Source: Chitinophagaceae bacterium (GTDB lineage: Bacteria > Bacteroidota > Bacteroidia > Chitinophagales > Chitinophagaceae). From it: a DNA stretch of 64,000 nt. Location of the stretch: contig JAHBTL010000002.1 of the NCBI GenBank assembly GCA_019638615.1, positions 62,001 through 126,000 of the forward strand. Reading direction: 5' to 3'. Positions 1-8,536 of this stretch are shown here, in pieces. Positions within the stretch are counted from its first letter, which is position 1; each line of letters starts with the position of its first letter. A model generated the notes under the pieces. The model did not search any database and was not told the origin of the DNA. It saw only the letters and a program-made list of their open reading frames with translations. Made by a program: the position numbers and the translations under genes.

Positions 1-326
1 CAAGCGTAAGCATGGATGGCTTGCCTGTACGCATTGTGAACCTGCTGGAAGAAATTCAGCAGGATATGTTTGAACGGGCAAAACAGTTCCGCGATGAGTA
101 CATTACACCTGCCGACAACTGGGATGAGTTCGTTGAACTGCTCGGGAAAAAAGGGGGGTTTATAGCCGCACACTGGGACGGAACCGGCGAAACCGAGGAT
201 AAGATAAAAGAACTGACCAAAGCTACCATAAGGTGCATTCCGCTCAACAATGAAAAAGAAGAGGGAGTATGCATATTAACAGGTAAACCCAGCATGCAAC
301 GGGTGCTGTTTGCCCAGGCTTATTAA
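1..326 (+). CDS. proS: Prolyl-tRNA synthetase, C-terminal fragment
   Basis: This is the 3' end of a gene that begins before the window; the open frame runs through base 3 without a start. It would charge tRNA-Pro with proline in the cytoplasm. About 107 residues are visible. The stretch KGGFIAAHWDGTGETEDKI, then TIRCIPL and GKPSMQRVLFAQAY at the very C-terminus, is the conserved end of the archaeal/eukaryal-like ProS type common in Bacteroidota. The ATG at base 12 is internal and not a start. Sure about the family; upstream domains cannot be seen. Confidence 0.93.
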   Translation, partial: SVSMDGLPVRIVNLLEEIQQDMFERAKQFRDEYITPADNWDEFVELLGKKGGFIAAHWDGTGETEDKIKELTKATIRCIPLNNEKEEGVCILTGKPSMQRVLFAQAY

Positions 327-383
327 AGCAGGAAGTCAGGATATTCTTAACTTTCATGTAAAGTATATTCTCTGCTGCTTGCG

Positions 384-695
384 ATGCTTCATATTATTCA
401 GTGGCTGGAAGGGCATATGCTTACATGTCCTTCGGTTAAATATTTGCATATGGCCTGCCCGGGCTGCGGTATGCAACGCAGCGGTATTGCGCTGTTAAAG
501 GGCAATGTGGCTGAATCGGTTTATTTGTACCCTGCGCTTTTGCCCATGCTGGCCTTATGTGTCTTCGCTGTGCTGCACCTGTTCATGAAATTTTCATACG
601 GGGGAAAAATTATTATTGCCTTACAAACTACAGTTGTTGCAATCGTATTGGTACATTACATTTACAAAATACTTCATCATCAAATTTTTCTTTAA
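384..695 (+). CDS. DUF2752 family small membrane protein
   Basis: A 103-residue protein with the signature MACPGCGMQRSGIALLKGN, which matches the DUF2752 family (CPGCGxxRS followed by a small loop and membrane helices). Two hydrophobic segments follow (about residues 47-66 and 75-95). The function of the family is unknown. The stop codon directly abuts the ATG of the next gene, so the two are almost certainly co-transcribed and translationally coupled. A shorter start at the second Met (residue 12) would still retain the motif. Confidence 0.8.
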   Translation: MLHIIQWLEGHMLTCPSVKYLHMACPGCGMQRSGIALLKGNVAESVYLYPALLPMLALCVFAVLHLFMKFSYGGKIIIALQTTVVAIVLVHYIYKILHHQIFL

Positions 696-1049
696 ATGGG
701 CATCGAAGAACCTTCTATTTTTGCATCGCAAACCCAGCGTCCGTTGCCCAATGCTTCGGCGGTACTGGCATTGGGCATTATATCAATAGTAAGCTGCTGC
801 TGCTATGGCCTGCCGGGCGTTATATGTTCTGTTATTGCCCTGGTGCTTTACAGCAAAGATGCCCGGTTATATATGGCAAACCCGGAGTGGTACACAGCTT
901 CATCATACAGCAATCTTAAAACAGGGCGAATCTGCGCCATTATCGGACTAATCCCTTCCATCCTGTTTTTCCTGTTTGCCATTATTATGATGCTGACGGT
1001 AGGTTTTGGCATGCTGAGTAACCCCCAGGAGTTTTTCAATAATATATAG
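696..1049 (+). CDS. CCC-motif integral membrane protein (DUF4190-like)
   Basis: A 117-residue protein with two hydrophobic segments. The first contains three consecutive cysteines (SCCCYGLPG, near residues 33-41), the mark of Bacteroidota CCC-motif membrane proteins. Between the helices lies a short cytoplasmic or periplasmic segment ending SNLKTGRICAIIGL. It starts on the base following the DUF2752 stop. DUF2752 and CCC-motif genes are, to my knowledge, often neighbours in this phylum, so they may act together; the role is unknown. The C-terminus, after the second helix, is short. Confidence 0.75.
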   Translation: MGIEEPSIFASQTQRPLPNASAVLALGIISIVSCCCYGLPGVICSVIALVLYSKDARLYMANPEWYTASSYSNLKTGRICAIIGLIPSILFFLFAIIMMLTVGFGMLSNPQEFFNNI

Positions 1050-1198
1050 AGGCTGCCAGGGAATATAAATAGCGCTATATATTCTTACGGGCATGCATCC
1101 TATCAATATGATATTTCTCGCAGGCCGGGAAATGATAACGGGATTTGATGAGAATGTGCGGGACGGACGGCAACGGGTTTGAAGCCGTCAAGGTAGTT

Positions 1199-1230
1199 TT
1201 TGGTTATCTGCCTCACATCCAATATTTTTG
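1199..1230 (+). promoter_or_regulatory. Candidate Bacteroidota promoter of pdhB
   Basis: TTTG at 1199-1202, a 20-base spacer, then TATTTTTG at 1223-1230, an exact match to the Bacteroidota -7 consensus TAnnTTTG with ideal spacing from the -33 TTTG. The box ends 25 bases before the pdhB ATG at 1256, so transcription would start just after it with a leader of about 20 bases. This also argues against the longer open frame that begins at 1145. Confidence 0.6.
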
Positions 1231-1255
1231 CTCTCCTCAAATCAGAATACAAAGA

Positions 1256-2245
1256 ATGGCAAACCGTGTAATACAATTTCGCGAGGCTTTGCGCGAAGCA
1301 ATGAGTGAAGAAATGCGCAGGGACGAGCGTGTATATTTAATGGGAGAAGAAGTAGCAGAATACAATGGAGCTTACAAAGTAAGCCAGGGCATGCTCGACG
1401 AATTTGGCCCCCGGCGGGTGATTGACACGCCCATTTCGGAGTTGGGTTTTACTGCCGTTGCAGTGGGGTCGGCACAAAATGGTTTGCGCCCGATCGTGGA
1501 ATTTATGACCTGGAACTTCGCCGTATTGCCTCTTGACCAGATATTGAATACCGCTTCTAAAATGCTGGCTATGAGCGGGGGGCAGGTAGGTTGTCCTATT
1601 GTTTTCCGCGGCCCCAATGGTTCTGCCGGTCAGTTGGGAGCGCAGCACTCCACAGCTTTTGAAAGCATGTATGCCAACATACCCGGATTAAAAGTAATTT
1701 CTGTTTCCAATCCGTACGATGCAAAAGGCCTTTTAAAAAGCGCCATCCGCGATGATGATCCGGTTATATTCATGGAAAGTGAAGTAATGTACGGCGATAA
1801 AGGCGAAGTGCCGGAAGAAGAATACCTGATACCTATCGGGAAAGCCGATATAAAAAGACCCGGAACCGATGTAACGATCGTTTCGTTCAACAAAATGATG
1901 AAAGTTGCTTTAGGAGCGGCTGAGGAGCTGGCTAAAGAAGATATAAGCGCCGAGGTGATCGATCTTCGTACGATACGCCCGCTCGACTGGCATACAGTAC
2001 TGGAATCGGTAAAGAAAACAAACAGGCTGGTAATTGTGGAAGAACAATGGCCATTCGCTTCCGTTTCTTCTGAACTGGCTTACAGAATCCAGAAAGAAGG
2101 CTTTGATTACCTTGATGCCCCGGTACGCAGGATAACAAGCGCAGACGCGCCGATGCACTATGCCCCGAACCTGGTAGCAGCCTACCTTCCCGATGTGCCT
2201 CGTACTGTAAAGCTGGTGAAAGAAGTAATGTATTTGAAGAAGTAA
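1256..2245 (+). CDS. pdhB: Pyruvate dehydrogenase E1 component, beta subunit
   Basis: A 329-residue E1-beta subunit. With E1-alpha it decarboxylates pyruvate using thiamine diphosphate and passes the acetyl group to E2, feeding acetyl-CoA into the TCA cycle. Visible landmarks are GEEVAEYNGAYKVSQGML near residues 30-47, DTPISE with the conserved glutamate near residue 61, FRGPNGSAGQLGAQHS near 118-133, and the C-terminal transketolase domain containing DLRTIRPLD and EEQWP. The ATG at 1256 was chosen: the family begins right at MANRVIQFREAL, and a promoter lies at 1199-1230. The 37 upstream in-frame codons look non-coding. No E1-alpha gene is adjacent. A strong terminator follows. Confidence 0.95.
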   Translation: MANRVIQFREALREAMSEEMRRDERVYLMGEEVAEYNGAYKVSQGMLDEFGPRRVIDTPISELGFTAVAVGSAQNGLRPIVEFMTWNFAVLPLDQILNTASKMLAMSGGQVGCPIVFRGPNGSAGQLGAQHSTAFESMYANIPGLKVISVSNPYDAKGLLKSAIRDDDPVIFMESEVMYGDKGEVPEEEYLIPIGKADIKRPGTDVTIVSFNKMMKVALGAAEELAKEDISAEVIDLRTIRPLDWHTVLESVKKTNRLVIVEEQWPFASVSSELAYRIQKEGFDYLDAPVRRITSADAPMHYAPNLVAAYLPDVPRTVKLVKEVMYLKK

Positions 2246-2270
2246 AACATATTTTGTTCATACGATAGTT

Positions 2271-2304
2271 CCCGGAGAAATAACACTGCTCCGGGATTTT
2301 TTTT
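2271..2304 (+). terminator. Intrinsic terminator after pdhB
   Basis: CCCGGAG at 2271-2277 pairs with CTCCGGG at 2289-2295 around an 11-base loop and is followed by a run of eight T at 2297-2304. It separates pdhB from the receptor gene that starts 31 bases later. Confidence 0.85.
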
Positions 2305-2334
2305 GAATAATTTTTTAATCCACGTTTGTCAGGT

Positions 2335-4422
2335 ATGAAAAAAAGTATTTGTATAACGCTGCTGATCGTTCTTACGCTTCCTGCTCTTCCTGTTTTCGCG
2401 CAACAGGCCGTTTCATCTACAGATTCCGTTCCTTCTTTGTCGGAAGTGATCATACAGGGCTATGAATCACAGCGAAGATTGCTTGAAACGCCGGCTTCGG
2501 TGAGCGTAATCACTACAAGAGATATGCAACGCTATACAAACACATCGCTTGTTCCCGCCCTGAATACCATTCCGGGAGTACGAATGGAAGAACGCTCACC
2601 CGGAAGTTACCGCCTGAGCATCAGGGGAAGCCTTTTAAGGTCGCCCTTTGGCATACGCAATGTAAAAGTATACTGGGACGATATTCCTTTTACCGATGCC
2701 GGCGGAAACAGCTATTTCAATCTTATTGACCAGGCAGGCGTATCTCAACTGGAAATCTTAAAGGGCCCCGGTGGAAGCTTGTATGGAGCCAATACCGGCG
2801 GCGTGGTAATTATGCATACGGCAGAGGATGCCGGGCAGAATAGCAACGACAAGAAACATTCCGCAAACGTACAATTAACAGGCGGCTCTTACGGATTGCT
2901 GGCAGAAAGTGCCCGGTGGAAATTCAAAAATCCCCATTTTTCTTCTGCCTTTACCCAAAGCCATATACAAAGTGACGGGTACAGGGACAATACCCGTATG
3001 CGGCGGGATTTGCTGCAATGGAACGGGTCGGCATTGTTGAGTGAAAAAGATAAATTGAGCTGGATCGTATCGTATACCGACATGTTCTATCAAACGCCCG
3101 GAGGATTAACGCTGCAGCAAATGCAGGACAATCCCAAACAATCTCGTCCCGCCACGCCTGCATTGCCGGGCGCCAAAGACCAGAAAGCTTCCATTTACAA
3201 TAAAACCCTGCTGGCCGGTATCAGCAACAAATATGCTTTTAACGATCGTTGGAGCAATGTTACGTCGGCAATGATATCGTACACTGATTTTAAGAATCCT
3301 TTCATCACCAATTACGAAACCAGGGCCGAGAACAATGCAGGGCTAAGAACAAAAATGCTGTATGAGGCAGGCAAAGGGGTACACCATTTTAAAGTGGCGG
3401 GCGGGCTGGAATGGCTGTACAATTACTCCGTCATCAACAATTATGGCAACAAACAGGGCAAACGGGATACCATCCAGTACAAAGACCGGATCAGCGCATC
3501 GCAGGTGTATCCCTTCGTACAGGGCGAATGGGAAATAGCAAAAAAAATATACCTGCAGGCAGGGGTAAGCAGTAACTTTTTCAACTATCATTATCGCAGG
3601 CTGACCGATACAGACGACAGCCGGAAGACGAAAACGCTGGACGAACAAATACTGCCCAGGTTCTCGGCATTGTTTCGCCTGACCAGTACATTGTCACTCT
3701 ATACTTCGGCCAGCAAGGGATTTTCGCCCCCTACCCTGGCAGAAATCCGCCCTTCTGAAGGCAGCATTTATACCAGCCTCCAACCTGAATATGGCTGGAA
3801 TCGAGAAATCGGGCTCAAAGGCAATCTCTTCCGCGGGCGTTTTCAGTTTGATGTGACGGCATACAGGTTTCAGCTACAGAACGCCATCGTACGACGTGTA
3901 AACGATGTGGGAGCCGAATATTTTGTGAATGCAGGCGGCACAAAGCAGTGGGGAATAGAAGCCTACGTGGAATATATGCTGATCCGTAATCCCGCCGCTG
4001 CGATCCGGAGTGTTAAGATCTGGAGCAGCGGAACGTTTAACGACTTTTCGTTTAAAGGGTACAAAACAGGAAATGATGATTTTTCGGGAAAGGCGCTTAC
4101 AGGAATTGCCAAATACATCATTTGTTCCGGAACAGACATTGTTACATCACCGGGATTGTACCTGAACGTATCGCTGAACATTACGTCCGGATTGCCACTG
4201 AATGATGCAAACAGCGTATATGCGCCGGGGTATGAGCTATTGCAGGGTAAGCTGGGCTGGAAAAAAGAATTCAATGCATGGTCGCTCGGGCTTTTTGCAG
4301 GAACAGACAATGCATTGAATCAATTATATAGCCTCGGAAATGATATTAACGCTATCGGGAACAGGTATTATAACCCGGCTCCTTTACGCAATTATTACGG
4401 AGGGCTTACGATTGGCTTTTAA
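2335..4422 (+). CDS. TonB-dependent outer-membrane receptor
   Basis: A 695-residue receptor with a signal peptide (MKKSICITLLIVLTLPAL, cleaved after VFAQQ). The plug domain follows at about residues 35-150 (SVSVITTRDMQRY, IPGVRMEERSPGSYRLSIRG, LEILKGPGGSLYGANTGGVV), then a beta-barrel to the C-terminal NYYGGLTIGF with a terminal Phe. It would import a ligand such as a siderophore, haem or vitamin across the outer membrane, energised by TonB-ExbBD; the ligand cannot be told from sequence. There is no N-terminal carboxypeptidase-like domain, so this is not a SusC type, and no SusD neighbour exists. The ATG at 2335 was chosen over an in-frame TTG at 2326. It ends 9 bases before the stop of a convergent small gene. 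Confidence 0.9.
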   Translation: MKKSICITLLIVLTLPALPVFAQQAVSSTDSVPSLSEVIIQGYESQRRLLETPASVSVITTRDMQRYTNTSLVPALNTIPGVRMEERSPGSYRLSIRGSLLRSPFGIRNVKVYWDDIPFTDAGGNSYFNLIDQAGVSQLEILKGPGGSLYGANTGGVVIMHTAEDAGQNSNDKKHSANVQLTGGSYGLLAESARWKFKNPHFSSAFTQSHIQSDGYRDNTRMRRDLLQWNGSALLSEKDKLSWIVSYTDMFYQTPGGLTLQQMQDNPKQSRPATPALPGAKDQKASIYNKTLLAGISNKYAFNDRWSNVTSAMISYTDFKNPFITNYETRAENNAGLRTKMLYEAGKGVHHFKVAGGLEWLYNYSVINNYGNKQGKRDTIQYKDRISASQVYPFVQGEWEIAKKIYLQAGVSSNFFNYHYRRLTDTDDSRKTKTLDEQILPRFSALFRLTSTLSLYTSASKGFSPPTLAEIRPSEGSIYTSLQPEYGWNREIGLKGNLFRGRFQFDVTAYRFQLQNAIVRRVNDVGAEYFVNAGGTKQWGIEAYVEYMLIRNPAAAIRSVKIWSSGTFNDFSFKGYKTGNDDFSGKALTGIAKYIICSGTDIVTSPGLYLNVSLNITSGLPLNDANSVYAPGYELLQGKLGWKKEFNAWSLGLFAGTDNALNQLYSLGNDINAIGNRYYNPAPLRNYYGGLTIGF

Positions 4423-4431
4423 AGCCATCAC

Positions 4432-4578
4432 TTAAAATGCAGACGCTAAGGAAGAAACTCCTACTGCAAAGAGGTAGCACAATCCCATACAAAATGCAGC
4501 TAACATACCTAATTTTGCAACTAATTTCCAGGTAGGGATTTCAATAACAGTACCGGCTTTTAAGGCTTGAGATTTCAT
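4432..4578 (-). CDS. 48-residue single-helix membrane microprotein (unrecognised)
   Basis: A short open frame of 48 codons plus stop, reading MKSQALKAGTVIEIPTWKL at the N-terminus, then a hydrophobic stretch (about residues 21-43, GMLAAFCMGLCYLFAVGVSS). The composition is a cleanly amphipathic/charged start followed by one predicted membrane helix, as expected of a real small membrane protein. It lies alone between the receptor gene (convergent, 9-base gap) and GH92, with a promoter-like pair at 4626-4657 about 48 bases upstream. I do not recognise the family. It could be a regulator or stabiliser of an envelope complex, but nothing in the sequence proves this. Confidence 0.55.
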   Translation of the reverse strand: MKSQALKAGTVIEIPTWKLVAKLGMLAAFCMGLCYLFAVGVSSLASAF

Positions 4579-4625
4579 GGATTCCAATTTTTAGTGATTA
4601 CAAAGGATATTTAATAATTACAACG

Positions 4626-4657
4626 TAAAAGTAGTTGCCACCGGTATGATTTGCAAA
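4626..4657 (-). promoter_or_regulatory. Candidate promoter of the 48-residue gene
   Basis: On the minus strand TTTG (complement of 4654-4657) is followed after 20 bases by TACTTTTA (complement of 4626-4633), 7 of 8 matches to TAnnTTTG at ideal spacing. The leader to the ATG at 4578 would be about 45 bases. Confidence 0.4.
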
Positions 4658-4725
4658 CATTTTGGGCAAAAAAATCCTGGCCGAAATGCATTTTAGCATT
4701 TGATAAGCTTCGGTTGTCCTACACC

Positions 4726-4755
4726 TGATAGCTGAAAGCTGACGGCTAACAGCTT
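4726..4755. repeat. Degenerate AGCTGA/AGCTAA word repeat
   Basis: A short run of related words (TAGCTGAAAGCTGACGGCTA and AACAGCTT) sits just beyond the GH92 stop. Similar word-repeat tracts of different sequence occur at 20813-20888, 22811-22885, 23221-23265 and 47804-47828 in this window. No coding potential. Confidence 0.5.
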
Positions 4756-4764
4756 CCTTATCCC

Positions 4765-7068
4765 CTATTTCAATATTTCCGCATCGGCGCTGGAAGAGAA
4801 CGAATAAGGAAAGCTTGCCTCACCGATACCTCTTTTTTTATTAGGCGCAAATCCCATGGCGATATTCATATTCCCGCCCTTCAGAATATCGAAATGATTG
4901 ATCCAGTTTTTTTCGTACGCTTTTCCATTCAATTGAACAGCCTGTATATATTTGGCTTGTGTGCTATTGGCGGGGGCATTGATTACAAACTGTTTGCCGT
5001 TTTCTAATGTAAGGATGGCTTTTTTAAACAAAGGCGTTCCCATTACATACTGGTCGGTAGCCGGGCAAACCGGGTAAAACCCCAGCGCGGAAAATACATA
5101 CCAGGCAGAGGTCTGCCCGTTGTCCTCATCCCCGCAATATCCATCAGGTGTGGGTTTATACATTTTTTCCATCGTTTCCCGTACCCAGTATTGCGTTTTC
5201 CAGGGTTCGCCGGCATAATTATATAAATAGGTCATGTGCTGTATGGGCTGATTGCCATGTGCATACTGACCCATATTGGCGATCTGCATTTCACGGATTT
5301 CATGAATGACGAATCCATAATAACTGTCGTCGAAAACAGGCGGCATTACAAAAACCGAATCCAGCATTCTTATGAACTGTTCCTTTCCGCCCATCAGGTC
5401 AGACAATCCTTTGATATCATGAAAAACACTCCATGAATAATGCCAGCTATTGCCTTCGGTAAAAGCATCTCCCCATTTAAAAGGACTGAAAGGCGCCTGG
5501 AATGTACCATCCTGGTTTTTGCCACGCATTAGCTTGCTTTCACTGTCGAACAGCTTTTTATAATTCTGCGAACGCTGTGCATATAGTTTCAATTCTTCTT
5601 TGGGGCGGTTCAATGCTTTTCCCAATTGATAAATGGTGAAATCATCGTACGCATATTCCAGCGTTCTTGCCGCATTTTCATTGATCTTTACGTCATAGGG
5701 CACATAACCCAGTTGATTGTAATATGCTACTCCTTTGCGTCCCGTTCCGTTAGGGCCGTCGTTATTGGCGCCATGCAGCAATGCCTCATACAGTGTATTA
5801 ATATCATATCCCTTTAACCCTTTGATATAAGCATCCGATACTACGGAAGCCGAGTTATTTCCCACCATAACCGGCCTTGCACCCGGGCTGCTCCATTCCG
5901 GCAAAAAGCCGCTTTCTTTATACACATTGATCAATCCTTCCTGCATTTCTTTGTTGATGGAAGGATACATCAGGTTAAGGAAAGGGTACAAGGCGCGGAA
6001 GGTATCCCAGAAACCAGTGCCTCCAAACATATAGCCCGGAAGCACTTTGCCGTTGTGCGGACTATAATGCACGATGTTGCCCGATGCATCTTTTTCATAT
6101 AATTTATTAGGAAAGAATACGGTTCTGTATAAAGTAGAATAGAATGTACGAACCTGGTCTATGGTGCCGCCTTCCACGTTGATGCGCCCCAGCGTTTTGT
6201 TCCAGGTATCCCGCCCTTTCTTTTTTACGATTTCAAAATCATCGTTACCGATTTCCTTAAGGTTAAGCTGAGCCTGCTCGTGGCTGATGAACGAAGAAGC
6301 TACTTTAGCATTCACCTGGTCTCCTTTCCGATAGCTCTTAAAAGCCACCAACGCTCCCACGTGATTGCTTTCCACTTCTATTCTTGTAAAGTTGAGGGTA
6401 TCGTTATCGAATGTCGCTGCATTGCTGAACGGCCGGTCGAATACAATGACGAAATAGTTCCTGAAATTTTGAGGAACGCCGCCACTGTTGCGTGTTGAAT
6501 AACCAATGATCTTATTTTCTGCAGGAATGATCTTTACATACGAGCCTTTGTCAAATGCGTCCACCAGAACAAATGCGCTATCGGTTTGCGGAAATGTAAA
6601 ACGGAACCTGGCAGCTCTTTCTGTAGGAGTAATTTCTGTTGTGACGTCATGGTCTGCCAGGTAAACGCTGTAATAATAAGGCTGTACCGTTTCTGCTTTA
6701 TGACTGAACCAGCTGGCACGTTCCTCTTCTTTACAGCGGGGCTTTCCGGTAAAAGGCATGATGCTGAACTGGCCGTAATCGTTCATCCATGGAGAAGGCT
6801 GATGCGTTTGCTTGAATCCTCTTATCTTATCGGCGCTGTACTGGTATTGCCAGCCATCGCCCATTTTGCCCGTTTGCGGCGTCCACATATTCATCCCCCA
6901 GGGCAACCCGATAGACGGGTAGGTATTACCGTTAGAAAGACTGTGCTTGGAATCGGTACCCATCAGCGGGTTTACCCAATCTACAGGATCGGTTACCCGG
7001 GTAACCACCTGGGCCATAGAAGCAGATACGATACAGCAAAGCAAAAGCGATAGTATATTTTTTTTCAT
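4765..7068 (-). CDS. GH92 family glycoside hydrolase (alpha-mannosidase type)
   Basis: A 767-residue secreted enzyme. The N-terminal signal peptide (MKKNILSLLLCCIVSASMAQ) is followed by the GH92 N-terminal beta-sandwich (VNPLMGTDSKHSLSNGNTYP) and the (alpha/alpha)6 barrel. Family landmarks are EGNSWHYSW with the glutamate expected to be the general acid, HGNQPIQHMTYLYNYAG, and GDEDNGQTSAWYVFSALGFY carrying the acidic pair expected to be the catalytic base and calcium contact. GH92 enzymes are calcium-dependent inverting exo-alpha-mannosidases acting on N-glycans or other mannosides. The ATG at 7068 was chosen over an ORF start at 7167 because the signal peptide starts there. A second, only distantly similar GH92 gene is at 56921. 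Confidence 0.93.
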   Translation of the reverse strand: MKKNILSLLLCCIVSASMAQVVTRVTDPVDWVNPLMGTDSKHSLSNGNTYPSIGLPWGMNMWTPQTGKMGDGWQYQYSADKIRGFKQTHQPSPWMNDYGQFSIMPFTGKPRCKEEERASWFSHKAETVQPYYYSVYLADHDVTTEITPTERAARFRFTFPQTDSAFVLVDAFDKGSYVKIIPAENKIIGYSTRNSGGVPQNFRNYFVIVFDRPFSNAATFDNDTLNFTRIEVESNHVGALVAFKSYRKGDQVNAKVASSFISHEQAQLNLKEIGNDDFEIVKKKGRDTWNKTLGRINVEGGTIDQVRTFYSTLYRTVFFPNKLYEKDASGNIVHYSPHNGKVLPGYMFGGTGFWDTFRALYPFLNLMYPSINKEMQEGLINVYKESGFLPEWSSPGARPVMVGNNSASVVSDAYIKGLKGYDINTLYEALLHGANNDGPNGTGRKGVAYYNQLGYVPYDVKINENAARTLEYAYDDFTIYQLGKALNRPKEELKLYAQRSQNYKKLFDSESKLMRGKNQDGTFQAPFSPFKWGDAFTEGNSWHYSWSVFHDIKGLSDLMGGKEQFIRMLDSVFVMPPVFDDSYYGFVIHEIREMQIANMGQYAHGNQPIQHMTYLYNYAGEPWKTQYWVRETMEKMYKPTPDGYCGDEDNGQTSAWYVFSALGFYPVCPATDQYVMGTPLFKKAILTLENGKQFVINAPANSTQAKYIQAVQLNGKAYEKNWINHFDILKGGNMNIAMGFAPNKKRGIGEASFPYSFSSSADAEILK

Positions 7069-7202
7069 ATGCAGGAAGGTTATTTCTCCTGCGAATATAA
7101 AGCAACCGGGTGTGAAAAGACAGGCTTTGCAGAATTTGTGCGCAGTTAAAACTTCCTGTCTATGCAAAACTTTTAACTATAGAATGGTAAACCTATAAGG
7201 GT

Positions 7203-7271
7203 TTGTTAGGTCCTGGTTCGTGTCTCACGAATCACTCACTAGAATTTACTTTATGCAGGTTCGTGAGACAC
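7203..7271. repeat. GTG-nnn-CAC palindromic repeat, copy interrupted by a MITE
   Basis: TTCGTG-TCT-CACGAA at 7217-7231 is a 6-bp-arm palindrome, followed by a second half TTCGTGAGACAC at 7260-7271. The same ~70-base unit recurs at 8464-8536 with about 85 percent identity by eye, where it continues uninterrupted into GAACCACGGCGAT. Here that continuation is displaced to 7488, after the insertion at 7272-7478. Confidence 0.7.
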
Positions 7272-7487
7272 TATAGCCGTCAGCTTAAGCCCGGAGGGCT
7301 TGAATTTGAATAGCCCCCAACAAAGTTGGGGGACAAAAATGTCAAGGTTTTGTTGAACCCCTACGGGGTTCAATGTAAAAATTGTCGCGAATATACCACC
7401 GGTTGCACCGATGGCTATTCAAATTAAACCCCATTCGGGGTATTTGAGCGCTTAAGCTCTTTAAGTTGACGGCTATGGTGAGACACG
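7263..7487. mobile_element. MITE-like insertion with 9-bp target duplication
   Basis: A ~207-base segment (7272-7478) is flanked by direct copies of GTGAGACAC (7263-7271 and 7479-7487). Its ends are inverted repeats: TATAGCCGTCAGCTTAA on the left against CATAGCCGTCAACTTAA read inward from the right (15 of 17 bases). It encodes nothing. The interior is a string of small hairpins with 3-base loops: AAGCCC-gga-GGGCTT, CCCCCAAC-aaa-GTTGGGGG, GAACCCC-tac-GGGGTTC and ACCCC-att-CGGGGT, enclosed by GAATTTGAATAG and its inverse. The unoccupied target is seen at 8513-8536. A related, shorter copy lies at 27184-27308. Confidence 0.7.
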
Positions 7488-7540
7488 AACCACGGCGATA
7501 TAATGTACTTATAGACGTTTAGAAGTGCTGCTCTTGCCCG

Positions 7541-7767
7541 CTACTCCAAACGACTACATTTTGCCGCTTCTCTTTTTAAATCTTCGGCAGATATAAAATC
7601 ACCGGTTTCAATTTCAGCATTCCCAGCCTCAATATCTTCATTATATTCTTCTAAAGTTGGAGGTTCTCAGATGTTTTAAACTTAATACCAAGAAATTTTA
7701 AAGTGCTAAGCAAAAACTTCTTTTTCGAGGAATCCTGCATATTGTCGAAATCTATAATCAATTCCAT
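7541..7767 (-). pseudogene. Frameshifted small antitoxin-like gene
   Basis: From the ATG at 7767 the frame reads MELIIDFDNMQDSSKKKF and LLSTLKFLGIKFKTSE, then shifts near 7665. The continuation in the next frame is EPPTLEEYNEDIEAGNAEIE and then TGDFISAEDLKREAAK, ending at a stop at 7541. The span of 227 bases is one base short of 76 codons, so a single deletion explains it. The size, acidic C-terminus and pattern resemble small Bacteroidota antitoxins paired with RelE/ParE toxins. No toxin follows; downstream is the MITE and hairpin region. It could instead be a sequencing error in an intact gene. Confidence 0.6.
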
Positions 7768-7862
7768 GACCACTAACAGTTTCAACCAAATATAACAAAA
7801 AAATACGATGATAGAAAGAGGCTAATCTTTGCACCTTCGGGTAAGTAAAGTATATTTATTAA

Positions 7863-8090
<228 letters not shown>

Positions 8091-8094
8091 GCAA

Positions 8095-8429
8095 ATGAAA
8101 CTTTTACTGGATGCAATATTTCATGGCGGTTAGTTTCCCGGTTGAAACTGCACTTTGAAGAATGCTTGCATGTGGATAATATTGGTATTAATATACCCGC
8201 ATCGGATACGGAGATATGGAACTTTGCGTTCGAAAATGAGTGTATCATTGTTACCAATGACGAAGATTTTATGAACTTTTCCAACATGAAAGGATTTCCG
8301 CCAAAAGTTATTTTACTGAGAACCGGCAATCAAAGCAATGCTTTTATAGAAACATTACTCATTACTCATAAGGAAGATATTTCAGCGCTGAACCAGTCTG
8401 ATGAATATGGTGTGCTTGAATTATTTTAG
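8095..8429 (+). pseudogene. Frameshifted DUF5615 PIN-like toxin
   Basis: The ATG at 8095 opens MKLLLDA, then the frame breaks at the run GCAATATTTC (8113-8122). Inserting one A there gives MKLLLDANISWRLVSRLKLH running into the remaining frame (FEECLHVDNIGI, ASDTEIWNFAFENECIIVTN, DEDFMN) and a 111-residue protein ending at 8429. LLLDAN carries the first acidic residue and TNDEDF the second acidic cluster of the PIN-like nuclease fold. The downstream open part alone (from 8142) lacks the first acidic residue and should be inactive. Either a natural inactivating mutation or a one-base sequencing error. Confidence 0.8.
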
Positions 8430-8437
8430 CCTGTTAC

Positions 8438-8458
8438 AAAAGGGTTCCGAACCTTTTT
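8438..8458 (+). terminator. Terminator-like hairpin after the toxin locus
   Basis: AAAAGGGTTC pairs with GAACCTTTTT around one base, with the lower stem A/T-rich so the 3' arm ends in five T. The core GGGTTCCGAACC recurs as part of a perfect 32-base palindrome at 56719-56750. Confidence 0.5.
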
Positions 8459-8463
8459 ACTGC

Positions 8464-8536
8464 CGTTGTTGGGTATCTCACGAATCACTCACCAGAACTT
8501 ACCTTATGTAGATTCGTGAGACACGAACCACGGCGA
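8464..8536. repeat. GTG-nnn-CAC palindromic repeat, uninterrupted copy
   Basis: GCCGTTGTTGGGTATCTCAC begins the unit, and TTCGTG-AGA-CACGAA at 8514-8528 is followed by CCACGGCGAT. It is the empty-site counterpart of the interrupted copy at 7203-7271 plus 7479-7500. The outer ends GCCGTTGT and ACGGCG are roughly inverted, giving a nested hairpin. Confidence 0.65.

Noticed and set aside
1145-1258. N-terminal extension of pdhB starting at 1145
   Set aside because: The promoter at 1199-1230 lies inside it, and the E1-beta family begins at the ATG at 1256.
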